Counted from the first letter of the stretch, positions 19,435-28,620 are shown. The stretch: 64,000 nt of DNA from Chthonomonas calidirosea T49 (GCF_000427095.1 NC_021487.1:434001-498000); one strand, 5' to 3'. The notes: generated from the sequence alone by a model not told the origin. Program-made: numbers and translations.

Positions 19435-20457
19435 TTGGAAAAGAGGGTGTACACTATCCTCAAAGAGGATGTTGGAGAACGACTTGATAGGTTCGTTGCA
19501 CGGATGGTCCCTCAGACTTCTCGTTCCTCAGTTACCCGCTGGATTGAACAGACATCGTTAGGCTGGGGAGGTGTTTGGGTAAATGGCCAGGCATCGCGCC
19601 CTAGCTATCGTTTACGGGAAGGGGATGAAGTTGCTGTTCAAATTCCACCACCTCAACCTATCACGCTCCTTCCGGAGGCGCTACCTTTAACGATCCTCTA
19701 TGAGGATGAAGACCTACTTGTCGTCAACAAAGCACAGGGAATGGTGGTGCATCCAGCTCCTGGCTCTCCACATGGAACACTCGTTAACGCGGTATTAGCT
19801 CATACCGAGAAGGTTTCAGAGGTTGGTGAAGACGAGCGTCCTGGTATCGTACATCGTCTTGATAAAGATACAAGTGGTCTTCTCGTAGTTGCAAAAACCG
19901 ATTACGCCCTTCGCCAATTACAGTTGCAGTTACAGGCGAGGCAGATGGAACGACGGTATCTTGCGCTGGTGTGGGGAGCGCCTCGATTTAATGAGGCTGT
20001 TATTGATGCGCCCATAGGGCGGCATCCTGTAGATCGTAAGAAGATGGCTGTCATTGAAGACACACGGCATAAGGCGCGGGAGGCAAGGACCGAGCTAAAG
20101 GTTCAAAAGCGGTTCGGCTCTCTATTTACCCTGCTCGAAGCGAAGTTGCACACAGGAAGAACTCATCAAATTCGCGTTCACTGTGCTTACATTCATCATC
20201 CTGTTGTGGGAGACCCTGTGTATGGGGGCGACCGAAACTTGCCGCAGACGAAACTCGCCTTCGAGGTGCGCAAGAAACTAGAGGAGTTGCTGGATAGACT
20301 GCCAGGTCAGGCTTTGCACGCCTATTTCTTAGCGTTTCTTCATCCGGTTACTGGAGAGCGGCTGTATTTTCACACCGAACCACCCGAACCCATGCAAGCG
20401 TTGATCTCGGCTCTAGAAGAGATATGTGTGAATGGAGACGAGACGGCACCATGCTGA
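19435..20457 (+). CDS. RluA/RluD-family 23S rRNA pseudouridine synthase
   Basis: 340 residues from a TTG at 19435 that is preceded by AGGAGGAG at ideal spacing; the longer ATG start at 19402 has no SD. N-terminal S4 RNA-binding domain (ERLDRFVARMVPQTSRSSV, VWVNGQASRPSYRLREGD), then the synthase domain with HRLDKDTSGLLVVAK carrying the catalytic Asp near 150, TGRTHQIRVHC and HPVVGDPVYGG. Organisation matches RluD, which modifies helix 69 of 23S rRNA, but RluA/C relatives cannot be excluded. The rsmG start overlaps its stop. Confidence 0.93.
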   Translation: MEKRVYTILKEDVGERLDRFVARMVPQTSRSSVTRWIEQTSLGWGGVWVNGQASRPSYRLREGDEVAVQIPPPQPITLLPEALPLTILYEDEDLLVVNKAQGMVVHPAPGSPHGTLVNAVLAHTEKVSEVGEDERPGIVHRLDKDTSGLLVVAKTDYALRQLQLQLQARQMERRYLALVWGAPRFNEAVIDAPIGRHPVDRKKMAVIEDTRHKAREARTELKVQKRFGSLFTLLEAKLHTGRTHQIRVHCAYIHHPVVGDPVYGGDRNLPQTKLAFEVRKKLEELLDRLPGQALHAYFLAFLHPVTGERLYFHTEPPEPMQALISALEEICVNGDETAPC

Positions 20458-21125
20458 CGATGGAACAGCGCAGACGACTCGTAGAAGGAGCCAAACAGTT
20501 TGGCATATCTCTGGAAGAGTGGCATTGTGATCAGTTTGCGACTTTTGGAGCTCTTCTATATGAGACAAACAAATTTGTAAATCTTACCCGTATACCTGTG
20601 GATCAGATGGTTGAACTTCATTTCTTGGATTCTCTGGCAATTTCCAAGGTCTTGCAGTTGTCTGCTGGATCGAGCCTACTTGACGTAGGAACTGGTGCTG
20701 GATTTCCAGGTATTCCGCTAGCCATCGCCTTTCCGCGTGTCCACTTTGTGCTGATCGATGGGACGCGTAAAAAAGTTGAGTTCGTGCGCATGGTCATTGA
20801 AAGTCTCGCTCTCAGAAATGTGAGTGTTTTTCACTACAGGGCCGAAGATTTTGCTAAAATTCCTTCTAATCGCAGTGTATTTGACTTTGCCGTTGCCAGG
20901 GCGGTTGCTCCTATGGAACGCCTGCTGCCGTGGCTTCTACCGTTTGTCAAGGCCGGGGGATATGCTGTTGCCTATAAGGGGAGCAGTGTAGATGCAGAGC
21001 TAGATAAGTTGAGAATAGCGATTAAGACCTTTAACGGCTCTATAGAACGTGTCGTCTCTGTTGCGCTACCATTCATCGAAATTGAAAGGAAGTTTGTCCT
21101 TGTGCGAAAGCAGAGTAGCTCTTAA
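20451..21125 (+). CDS. rsmG: 16S rRNA (guanine-527-N7)-methyltransferase
   Basis: SAM-dependent methylation of G527; loss causes low-level streptomycin resistance in other bacteria. About 224 residues. The SAM motif LLDVGTGAGFPGIPLAI, ETNKFVNLTRI and VELHFLDSLA before it, and the late VARAVAPMERLLPWLLPFVKAGG are diagnostic. The ATG at 20451 overlaps the pseudouridine synthase stop by seven bases; ATG at 20460 is an alternative. Both neighbours act on rRNA. Confidence 0.95.
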   Translation: MLTMEQRRRLVEGAKQFGISLEEWHCDQFATFGALLYETNKFVNLTRIPVDQMVELHFLDSLAISKVLQLSAGSSLLDVGTGAGFPGIPLAIAFPRVHFVLIDGTRKKVEFVRMVIESLALRNVSVFHYRAEDFAKIPSNRSVFDFAVARAVAPMERLLPWLLPFVKAGGYAVAYKGSSVDAELDKLRIAIKTFNGSIERVVSVALPFIEIERKFVLVRKQSSS

Positions 21126-21200
21126 GCAGGAAAGCTGCGCGGCTGTGTGGAACAAGCAGATGAACAACTTCTCTGTAGAGCCCTGAACTCGGAGGTAAGT

Positions 21201-21725
21201 ATGCGTAGAAAGCGTCTGACATTTTTTCTGATAGTAGCTATCGGTTTTAGTGGACTTTTCACTGTGTTGGGGCATCGAGAGGCTTTCGCCCGCGCCGAAC
21301 ATTTCGGTATACTGCTTGCTGTATCCTCTGGGGGGCAGAGTGTTCAGGCGTTCACTGACGAAACGCCGCCAGAGGGGGGCCTGAATAAGCGGCCCGTTCT
21401 CACGGTAATGGCAGGAAGCGAAATACAGGTTCACTGGCGCATGGAGTGCGAATATCCCCATGGTGTGCTTAAGAATGTAGGCGTTCACTTTTTTGTAGTG
21501 CACGAACAAAAGGCTGGCCAGAAGCCGGTGCCCGATCCGAGTGGATCCGCTGGGGTTGTGGATAACAGTTTCACCATGGATTTTAAGCCTCATACCGTGG
21601 CCACTGGTATGATTCGTTTCCGGATTACGGACCCCGGCACCTACCTAATTCGCATCCAGAGCGAAAATACCTATCAGATAGCCGGCCATGAGCACTTTTC
21701 TGCCGTTGACCTCGTAGTGCAATAG
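21201..21725 (+). CDS. Secreted protein of unknown function
   Basis: 174 residues. ATG at 21201 has GGAGG five bases upstream and begins a clear signal peptide (MRRKRLTFFLIVAIGF, cleavage near AFARA). The mature part looks like a small beta-sandwich: SEIQVHWRMEC, VGVHFFVVHEQKAGQ, GMIRFRITDPGTYLIRIQSENT. No family is recognised. It follows rsmG by 75 bases in the same direction and may share its transcript. Confidence 0.7.
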   Translation: MRRKRLTFFLIVAIGFSGLFTVLGHREAFARAEHFGILLAVSSGGQSVQAFTDETPPEGGLNKRPVLTVMAGSEIQVHWRMECEYPHGVLKNVGVHFFVVHEQKAGQKPVPDPSGSAGVVDNSFTMDFKPHTVATGMIRFRITDPGTYLIRIQSENTYQIAGHEHFSAVDLVVQ

Positions 21726-21739
21726 ATGCGTGTGTTGAG

Positions 21740-22048
21740 TTATACCGCGGGGTCCGTATACTCACCACGTTGTTGTGCACGCATCTCTTTCAAGATGCTG
21801 TTACCAGCTAAAATAAACAGGATCGCCGACGGTAGTAGCTTAATGGGGAGTAGCAACGGTTCGAGGAAGCCTGGGAAAAAGGGGATAAGCCGACCTAGAG
21901 GCAGTGCCCAAAGCAGAAGTAGCCAAAAGCCCCAGCCCAGGTAGCGGAAAGCTTGCTGAGCGTTCCTGCCACGGCATTTACTTGATACCCATTGTGCTCC
22001 GATGCCAAGCAAAATGGGCAGTACCCACAGAAGAAAGAAGCTAAGCAT
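21740..22048 (-). CDS. Small integral membrane protein of unknown function
   Basis: 102 residues with three hydrophobic spans (about 1-18, 37-60, 64-85) and a short charged tail. AAGGAG seven bases before the ATG supports translation. It converges on the secreted-protein gene. No family is recognised. Confidence 0.6.
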   Translation of the reverse strand: MLSFFLLWVLPILLGIGAQWVSSKCRGRNAQQAFRYLGWGFWLLLLWALPLGRLIPFFPGFLEPLLLPIKLLPSAILFILAGNSILKEMRAQQRGEYTDPAV

Positions 22049-22093
22049 AGAAAGTCTCCTTCAGCAAAGCGAACTTTTGAGTGTCTGTCAACC

Positions 22094-22121
22094 TTGACGT
22101 ACCGCTATTTACTCATATACT
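22094..22121 (+). promoter_or_regulatory. Promoter of the sugar ABC transporter operon
   Basis: TTGACG (22094-22099), 16-base spacer, TATACT (22116-22121): five of six matches in each box. The predicted start near 22128 leaves a leader of about 135 bases before the gene at 22264; I see no strong hairpin or known riboswitch in it. Confidence 0.65.
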
Positions 22122-22263
22122 ACTACGTAAAGGATGAGCTTAGGTTGCAGCATCTTGATGGATGTATTCTCTGCGTGAGGATGGGCTTGCTTCTGTGATT
22201 GGAGCCTTTTGACCGGATTAGCGGGTAAGCTGAAACAGAGCCGTTTTAAGAGAGGGAATACAG

Positions 22264-24744
22264 ATGTTTCGGAGGCCACTGAGAATATCAAAGGTTATCT
22301 GCATTGGAATAGCTATTGTCGCACTATGTGCTTTGGAAGGGTGTTTTGCGCCCGAAGTGCCGCCTGGCAAGATAAAGTTGGTTGTGTGGGGTATGCAGCT
22401 TGGAGAAGAGACGGCCGGGCTGGAGGCACGTATCGCTGCATTTGAAAAGATGCATCCCAACATCGTTGTGAGCGTGCTCGGTATGGGGGCAGGAAACATG
22501 GACCCTCAGAAGCTGATGACCTCCATCGTTGGCAATGTGCCCCCAGATGTTATTCACCAAGACAGGTTTACCATAGGGGATTGGGCTTCAAGGGATACTT
22601 TTCTCCCTTTAGACAATCTCATTGCGCGGGACAGAAACAAGCCCTTTGGGGTTAGGCCGGAAGATTACTATCCAGCTTGTTGGCGAGAGGCAACCTATAC
22701 AAATCCCAAGACCGGGGAGAAACATGTGTTCGCAATACCGGATTCCACGGACGATAGAGCTTTATTTTACAACAAAGCGCTGTTTCGTGAAGCGGGGATA
22801 GTAGATGCGAAAGGGAATCCTATGCCGCCGCGCACTTGGGATGAGCTTCTACAAGACGCTGTTAAGCTCACAAAGTACAATCCCGACGGTACTATCAACC
22901 GTATTGGTTTTATTCCGAATTATGGAAACTCTTGGCTCTATCTTTACGCTTGGCAGAACGATGGCGAGTTTATGTCTCCAGATGGAAAGCATTGCACAAT
23001 GAATGCCAAACCCAACGTCGAGGCGCTGGCCTACATGGTGAAAGTCTATGACGCCTTGGGCGGGATTAACAAGATCAGTGCATTCCAATCGGGATTTCAG
23101 CCTAATGAGCTTGATCCCTTTCTGACAGGCAAAGTCGCGATGAAGATAGACGGTTCGTGGGTACCCGCATCTATTGCGCGGTACAAACCAGACCTTGATT
23201 TCGGCGTTGCCCCAGCTCCGGTGCCCGCAGATCGGTACTATCATCGTGGCCGTTTTGCACACGATAAGGATACTTTCGTAACTTGGGCAGGAGGCTTCTC
23301 CTACGCTATTCCTCGAGGGGCTCGTCATGTCGAGGCTGCTTGGGAGTTCATTAAATGGATGACTAGCCCTCAGGCCGCTTTAATTGATGCAGAAGCTACC
23401 AAAGCTTACGATGCATCTAAAGGACGTCCCTTTGTACCGAGTCTTTCGGCAAATCGCATGACGAATCGGGTTGTGTTTGCTAAATACGGTCCTAAAGATC
23501 CGAAGTTTAAAAAAGCCATGGAACTTTTTATCTCCATGATGGATCACGCGAGGTTTCGGCCGGTGACCTTTGTGGGACAGAGGCTGTGGGACGAGCAAGT
23601 AAGAGCCATGGATGTTGCGACACATCATCAAAAATCACCACAAGCGGCTCTAGATGAAGCGACACGTGTTGTCCAACACGAGCTTGATAAGGTTTTTGAG
23701 GAGGACACCTATCCTTTGATTCCACCTGTCGTGCCTATCGTCTTAAGTGTCATAGCAGGATGCGTTGTGCTCGGCATAGCCCTATGGCGAGTATTCCAGA
23801 TTCTACGTATGCGTCAGCTGGGCAGAGCGGAGGCAATTGCGGGGTATGTCTTCATCGCACCTTGGCTTGTAGGCTTTTTGATATTTACAGCAGGACCTAT
23901 GATCGCCTCTCTCTACTTTAGCTTTTGCGACTACGATGTGCTTCATCCGGCTCGATGGGTTGGTTTGCATAATTATGTCGAGATGTTTGGTCGTGACGAT
24001 GGGTACTATCTGCGTGTTTCTCTATTTAATGCAATGTATGTAGCTGTTATAGGCATCCCTCTTGGAATCGTTACGAGCCTTTCGGTGGCCCTGCTGCTCA
24101 ACGCGAAGGTAAAGGGCATGAGCTTCTACCGAACTGCATTTTACTTACCCTCTATTGTGCCCGTGGTCGCTAGTGCTGTCTTATGGATATGGCTCCTCAA
24201 TGGCGACCCAAATCGAGGTCTAATTGATGCCGCATGGAAGGCGACGCTCGATCGGTGGTTTGGATGGGCACCTCCGGGATGGTTAGCTGACGCTGCGTGG
24301 GCGAAACCTGCCCTTATTTTACAAGGATTATGGGGAGCAGGTTCTGGCATGATCCTGTGGCTTGCTGGTTTGCAGGGTATCCCGCAACATCTCTATGAGG
24401 CCGCTGAAATAGACGGCGCTGGTTGGTGGGCAAAATTTCGCAACGTCACCGTGCCCATGCTTTCACCCTACATTTTCTTCAACGTGATTATGGGCATCAT
24501 AGGCACCCTACAACAGTTTGACAGTGTTTATGTATTATCCGGGGGAGATTTGAGCCAGCCGGCCGGTCCGCTGGACAGTCTTCTTATGCCTGTACTCTAT
24601 CTCTTTAAGAACGCCTTTCAGTACTTCAAGATGGGCTTTGCCTCTGCGCTTGCCTGGTTTTTATTTGTGATCATCCTTCTGCTCACGCTCATTCAACTGA
24701 AGCTAGCACCTAGATGGGTCTACTACGAGGCAGAGAAACGATGA
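22264..24744 (+). CDS. Sugar ABC transporter: binding lipoprotein fused to permease
   Basis: 826 residues joining two normally separate subunits. Residues 1-27 are a lipoprotein signal ending at CALEGC. Residues about 35-460 are a family 1 (MalE/UgpB-like) solute-binding protein (IKLVVWGMQLGEE, FITWAGG-like FVTWAGGFSYAIPRGA, WEFIKWMTSPQAAL). One span near 485 leads to a MalF/UgpA-type permease (AGYVFIAPWLVGFLIF near 525; EAA loop YEAAEIDGAGWWAKFRNVTVP near 710). The binding protein is tethered to its own membrane subunit, probably raising local concentration. The matching second permease is 1.6 kb downstream. No ATPase gene is in the operon, so a shared MsiK/UgpC-type ATPase elsewhere is likely. 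Substrate is probably an oligosaccharide or glycerol phosphate. Confidence 0.9.
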   Translation: MFRRPLRISKVICIGIAIVALCALEGCFAPEVPPGKIKLVVWGMQLGEETAGLEARIAAFEKMHPNIVVSVLGMGAGNMDPQKLMTSIVGNVPPDVIHQDRFTIGDWASRDTFLPLDNLIARDRNKPFGVRPEDYYPACWREATYTNPKTGEKHVFAIPDSTDDRALFYNKALFREAGIVDAKGNPMPPRTWDELLQDAVKLTKYNPDGTINRIGFIPNYGNSWLYLYAWQNDGEFMSPDGKHCTMNAKPNVEALAYMVKVYDALGGINKISAFQSGFQPNELDPFLTGKVAMKIDGSWVPASIARYKPDLDFGVAPAPVPADRYYHRGRFAHDKDTFVTWAGGFSYAIPRGARHVEAAWEFIKWMTSPQAALIDAEATKAYDASKGRPFVPSLSANRMTNRVVFAKYGPKDPKFKKAMELFISMMDHARFRPVTFVGQRLWDEQVRAMDVATHHQKSPQAALDEATRVVQHELDKVFEEDTYPLIPPVVPIVLSVIAGCVVLGIALWRVFQILRMRQLGRAEAIAGYVFIAPWLVGFLIFTAGPMIASLYFSFCDYDVLHPARWVGLHNYVEMFGRDDGYYLRVSLFNAMYVAVIGIPLGIVTSLSVALLLNAKVKGMSFYRTAFYLPSIVPVVASAVLWIWLLNGDPNRGLIDAAWKATLDRWFGWAPPGWLADAAWAKPALILQGLWGAGSGMILWLAGLQGIPQHLYEAAEIDGAGWWAKFRNVTVPMLSPYIFFNVIMGIIGTLQQFDSVYVLSGGDLSQPAGPLDSLLMPVLYLFKNAFQYFKMGFASALAWFLFVIILLLTLIQLKLAPRWVYYEAEKR

Positions 24745-25757
24745 ATGATCGTTCGGATTCCCTTGATCTACCAGAAAAGAGCGACACCGACCTCTTGAAG
24801 ACCCGGCAGTTCATTCAAGATGACATCGTGGGCCTGCTGCTTGCTGACCGCAGAAGTGAAAATACGCGGCGCGCTTATGCAGCCGATCTCAACGATTTCT
24901 TTCGATTTGCCTTTCGAGTTCTTCCGACGCCAGAGGGCGTAAGGCGGTTTTTAAGCCTGACAGCAGCTGAAATGACTGCGCTGTTGTTCCGTTATAAAGC
25001 CCACCTCATGGAGCGAGGGCTGGCAGAGGCGACCGTAAATCGGAGATTAGCGGCGATAAAAAGCCTCGTCCGCTTTGCAAGACGCTTAGGCCTTACCGAT
25101 GTAGTTTTAGAGGGACGCATTGTTGGGGAGCGAGTGAGACCTTATCGTGACACCACAGGGGTTGATGGTGTAACGGCTCGTGAACTAGTAAGTTCCATAG
25201 ATACGACAACCCTTGTCGGGAAGCGCGATACCGTATTAATGTTGCTCCTTCTAGAGAATGCGTTGCGTCGCGCCGAAATTGTGGCTTTGCGTGTTGGAGA
25301 CTATGATGCGGTCTCGGGGACGCTTTCAATAACAGGTAAAGGACGGGGGACACAAAAAGAGTGCATCCGCCTCTCTGCCCGATTGCAAGAGGCATTGCGG
25401 ACTTATCTAGAAGCTAGTGGACATGGGGGTAGCGATTCTGCACCTCTATTGATCAGCCTCAGTAACTGTCGCCGGGGGCAGGCTCTTACGGCAGATGGTG
25501 TTTACAAGATTGTGCGCACGCGTGCGAAAGCATGCGGTATTGGCAAGCCCGTCAGTCCTCACCGTTTACGACACACCGCTATCACTTTGGCTCTCGATCT
25601 TTCCAAAGGCGATATTCGCCGGGTTCAGCGTCTTTCACGACACGCACGTTTAGAGACGCTTCAAGTATATGACGATAACCGTCAGGACTTACAGGGTGAG
25701 ATAAGCGACATGCTCTCCAGATATCTGTCTGATGAGGCCTCATCGAAGTCTGTATAA
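24741..25757 (+). CDS. Tyrosine recombinase (integrase / XerC-D superfamily)
   Basis: 338 residues from the ATG at 24741, whose ATGA overlaps the stop of the transporter gene. N-terminal SAM-like core-binding domain (about 25-120: ENTRRAYAADLNDFFRFA, AEATVNRRLAAIKSLVRFA). Catalytic domain with a full residue set: Arg in ENALRRAEIVALRVGDY, Lys in ITGKGRGTQKE, HRLRH in SPHRLRHTAITLAL, His in LSRHARLETLQ and nucleophile Tyr in QVYDDN. All appear intact, so it should cut and rejoin DNA. Length is XerC/D-like, but its place inside a sugar-transport operon with a HTH protein behind it is not that of a housekeeping Xer. No att repeats were identified by eye. Confidence 0.9.
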   Translation: MNDRSDSLDLPEKSDTDLLKTRQFIQDDIVGLLLADRRSENTRRAYAADLNDFFRFAFRVLPTPEGVRRFLSLTAAEMTALLFRYKAHLMERGLAEATVNRRLAAIKSLVRFARRLGLTDVVLEGRIVGERVRPYRDTTGVDGVTARELVSSIDTTTLVGKRDTVLMLLLLENALRRAEIVALRVGDYDAVSGTLSITGKGRGTQKECIRLSARLQEALRTYLEASGHGGSDSAPLLISLSNCRRGQALTADGVYKIVRTRAKACGIGKPVSPHRLRHTAITLALDLSKGDIRRVQRLSRHARLETLQVYDDNRQDLQGEISDMLSRYLSDEASSKSV

Positions 25758-25803
25758 TACTCATTATCAAGCCTAAGTTGGACACCATATCAAGGACGCT
25801 CAA

Positions 25804-26295
25804 ATGGATACGACTGAGCAACACATAGAGAACACCGTTCGTGGGGTAACCATTTCTGAGGCAGCTCGTCGGCTAGGTGTATCAGAACGAACGATCTATC
25901 GGTATGTCAAAAATGGCAGACTAAAGACAGACAACACATCGGGTAAAATTCGAGTATTACTCCAGAATATAATCTCGGATGAAGAGGGTTTGTCTAAAGA
26001 AGTCAGACAATTATCTGAAAGATTCAGACAATACGACGAACGATTTAATCGCGTTATTGCCTTGCTGGATGGGCTGCGTCATGAGCAGGGGCGTCTACAA
26101 CACGAAATAGATAGAATTTACCTACTGCTTAAGGATGCCCTCCAGTCTAATGAGAGACTTCAGCAAGCTCTCGTGGACTTGCTGAAAGCAAAGGAGGAGA
26201 ACAAACTTGATCGGGCAAACGCCCGCAATGGAGACGGTCACAGCTTTCCGGCGTTACTAGGGCGAATTCTAAAACGTAAGGGTGACAGTGAGTAA
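25804..26295 (+). CDS. Excisionase/MerR-type HTH protein with long coiled coil
   Basis: 163 residues. TISEAARRLGVSERTIYRYV at about 16-35, followed by KNGRLKTD, is the winged HTH of the excisionase/MerR (HTH_17) class. Residues about 55-135 form a long amphipathic coiled coil (LSKEVRQLSERFRQYDERF, RLQHEIDRIYLLLKDAL), followed by a basic tail (LLGRILKRKG). The order HTH-coiled coil recalls DNA-bridging or chromosome-anchoring proteins as well as recombination directionality factors. An AAGGA lies before the ATG. It sits between the recombinase and the second permease, all in the same direction. Confidence 0.75.
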   Translation: MDTTEQHIENTVRGVTISEAARRLGVSERTIYRYVKNGRLKTDNTSGKIRVLLQNIISDEEGLSKEVRQLSERFRQYDERFNRVIALLDGLRHEQGRLQHEIDRIYLLLKDALQSNERLQQALVDLLKAKEENKLDRANARNGDGHSFPALLGRILKRKGDSE

Positions 26296-26316
26296 GAATA
26301 GCTAAGGGGAGAGGAT

Positions 26317-27639
26317 ATGAATAGTTCTGTATTGGCACCCATATGGGTTGTATTAGCCGTCTTTTGCGCGGTTGTATTTGTGGGAGCGTGGATTCCTCTT
26401 GTGTTGGGAGCGTTTCACGCACGCGCAAAGTCCATCGTATTTATTCTAGCTTGTCTACTACCTCTTTGGGTACTGATAATGGCCATACTACCTTTTACTC
26501 CTGTGTGGAAGACTCTAGTGAGTTCGATCCCCTGTCTTGGAGTGGAAGTATGGCTCTACCGATTTTTCATTCGGCGCACTTTCCCTTGGCAAAGCTTGAA
26601 GTACATCAGGGAATCGGCTCGTCAAACGACTTTACATATGATTCTTATCGCCGGCTCAATCCTTTTTCTGGTTCCTTTTGCATGGCTCGTTTCCACATCA
26701 TTGAAAGATGATTCTCAGATGAGTCGATTTCCGCCGGTTTGGATACCTACTCAGCAAGATCATGTACGTCTACATGGCGTAGATTATCCGGTCTACTGGA
26801 CCGAATATCGGGGGAATAAACTCCTTGTTGCAGCTCTCGGTGATGTTACCCATGGCATGCGGCCTGTGGAGGTAATTTCGAAGGGGATTTATCGTGGACA
26901 GCGGTTATGGATTTCGGGCGCTGCGATGCATGAGGTAAGGCATTTTGCACCAAAATGGCAGAACTATGTGGATGCCTTACGTTTTCTTCCACCTGAAACC
27001 CATTACGGGCTGGTTTTTCTCATCAATACAGTAGAGATAACAGTGCTATCTATTTTAGGAGCTCTATTTTCTGCATCAACCGTTGCCTATGGTTTTGCTC
27101 GTCTGAGGTTTCCCGGTCGTGACGCTCTTTTTATGCTGGTGCTTGCGACGATGATGTTACCTTCAGCGGTCACGATGATGCCGGTTTTCCTGATCTTTCG
27201 TTGGCTTGGCTGGATCGATACTCTTAAACCTTTGTGGGTGCCCGCCTTTTTCGGCTCGGCCTTCTATATCTTTATGTTGCGACAGTTCTTTCTTAGTATC
27301 CCCAACGAGTTAGAAGATGCGGCGAAGATAGATGGTTGTTCGTTTTACATGACCTATTGGCGCATTATGCTGCCGCAGATTAAGCCTGCTTTGGCTGCAG
27401 TTACCATTATGACGTTTATGGGAGCCTGGAACGACTTTCGAGGGCCGCTGATATACATCAGTTCTCCTGCCCATGAAACGTTAGCCTATGCTTTACAGCT
27501 TTTTCAGAATGCGCACGGTGGAGAGCCGGGGATGATGATGGCCGCCTCCACCATGGTGATGCTGCCAGTATTAGTGATATTCTTCTTCACACAACGTTAC
27601 TTTATTGAAGGAGTGACACTCACGGGTATCAAAGGATGA
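26317..27639 (+). CDS. Sugar ABC transporter permease (MalG-like)
   Basis: 440 residues, much longer than the usual 270-300. The first three hydrophobic spans (about 1-85) precede a second start-like region where MalG-type sequence begins (HMILIAGSILFLVPFAWLVSTSLKDD near 108). A periplasmic insert of about 100 residues (QQDHVRLHGVDYPVYWTEYR onward) separates the first permease span from the core. Core: STVAYGFARLRFPGRDALF, MLRQFFLSIPNELEDAAKIDG with EAA-type motif, and C-terminal RYFIEGVTLTGIKG, typical of MalG/UgpE. It pairs with the fused protein at 22264. GGGGAGAGG is just upstream of the ATG. Confidence 0.9.
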   Translation: MNSSVLAPIWVVLAVFCAVVFVGAWIPLVLGAFHARAKSIVFILACLLPLWVLIMAILPFTPVWKTLVSSIPCLGVEVWLYRFFIRRTFPWQSLKYIRESARQTTLHMILIAGSILFLVPFAWLVSTSLKDDSQMSRFPPVWIPTQQDHVRLHGVDYPVYWTEYRGNKLLVAALGDVTHGMRPVEVISKGIYRGQRLWISGAAMHEVRHFAPKWQNYVDALRFLPPETHYGLVFLINTVEITVLSILGALFSASTVAYGFARLRFPGRDALFMLVLATMMLPSAVTMMPVFLIFRWLGWIDTLKPLWVPAFFGSAFYIFMLRQFFLSIPNELEDAAKIDGCSFYMTYWRIMLPQIKPALAAVTIMTFMGAWNDFRGPLIYISSPAHETLAYALQLFQNAHGGEPGMMMAASTMVMLPVLVIFFFTQRYFIEGVTLTGIKG

Positions 27640-27684
27640 AGATCGGCTATAATGGCAGTGAACGTTTTAGGGAGACGAAGTGAG

Positions 27685-28581
27685 ATGCCGTTTCAGCTGT
27701 TTCAAAAGATACGGAATACCATAGAGCAGGTTGTCGGTGGAGGTAGGGGGGTTGATGAGGAGCTTTATGAGGAGCTTGAGGCTTCCCTCATTCAGGCAGA
27801 TATTAACGTGCAGACGACGCAGCGTCTGATAGGTGCTCTCCGAAGAGCCGTAGAAGAAGAGGGAATACGCTCTATTCAACAGGCTGTGGAAGCTTTAAAG
27901 CGAGAGATGGTGGCTATCTTAGAGGTTGGCGATCCTTCTACAATGGGTCTCAAGGAGGCCTCTTTGCCTCCAACGCTTTATCTAGTCGTTGGGGTAAATG
28001 GAGTAGGGAAGACGACCACGATCGCGAAGATCGCGCATATGCTGCAGAGCCGCGGTAAGCGTGTGATACTAGCAGCCGGAGATACCTTTCGCGCGGCAGC
28101 CATTGACCAGCTAGCGGAGTGGGCGCAGCGTACAGGAACCGATTTGGTTCGTCATCGGGAGGGGGCCGATCCCTCTGCTGTTATTTACGACGCGATTCGG
28201 GCGGCTCGAGCGAGGAGCGTTGATTATGTTATTGCTGATACGGCCGGTCGTCTACACACTCGCTCGAACTTGATGGAGGAGTTAAGGAAAATCCACCGAG
28301 TTGCGGAGCGGGAGCTCGAGCGTGTTCCGGACGAGGTGCTTTTAGTTCTCGATGCGACTACGGGGCAGAACGCAATAAGTCAAGCAAAACTGTTCATGAA
28401 GTATATCCCTATCACAGGGATAGTTTTGACGAAGTTAGATGGGACGGCGCGAGGGGGTATTGTCCTTAGCATAGCGGATGATTTGAAGTTGCCGATAAAG
28501 TTAGTAGGGACTGGAGAGCGATTAGAAGCGTTAGAGGAGTTTAACGCTCGTCGTTTTGTGGATAGGTTGTTAGAGGTTTAG
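27685..28581 (+). CDS. ftsY: Signal recognition particle receptor FtsY
   Basis: SRP GTPase receptor for co-translational membrane insertion. About 298 residues: short N domain (FQKIRNTIEQVVGG, LIQADINVQTTQRLI) without the acidic A domain of E. coli, then the G domain: GVNGVGKTTTIAKIA (G1), GDTFRAAAIDQL, ADTAGRLHTRSNLMEEL (G3), LTKLDGTARGG (G4), and C-terminal GTGERLEALEEFNARRFVDRLL. A TATAAT at 27647-27652 overlaps an upstream in-frame ATG at 27652, so the ATG at 27685 is preferred; the longer form adds 11 residues. Confidence 0.95.
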   Translation: MPFQLFQKIRNTIEQVVGGGRGVDEELYEELEASLIQADINVQTTQRLIGALRRAVEEEGIRSIQQAVEALKREMVAILEVGDPSTMGLKEASLPPTLYLVVGVNGVGKTTTIAKIAHMLQSRGKRVILAAGDTFRAAAIDQLAEWAQRTGTDLVRHREGADPSAVIYDAIRAARARSVDYVIADTAGRLHTRSNLMEELRKIHRVAERELERVPDEVLLVLDATTGQNAISQAKLFMKYIPITGIVLTKLDGTARGGIVLSIADDLKLPIKLVGTGERLEALEEFNARRFVDRLLEV

Positions 28582-28586
28582 AGGGT

Positions 28587-28620
28587 GGGCGGCGCCGTTG
28601 GCGCCGCCCGCGTGTTTTTT
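28587..28620 (+). terminator. ftsY intrinsic terminator
   Basis: A perfect 10-bp GC stem GGGCGGCGCC/GGCGCCGCCC with a three-base loop, followed by GCGTG and six Ts, directly after the ftsY stop. Confidence 0.92.
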
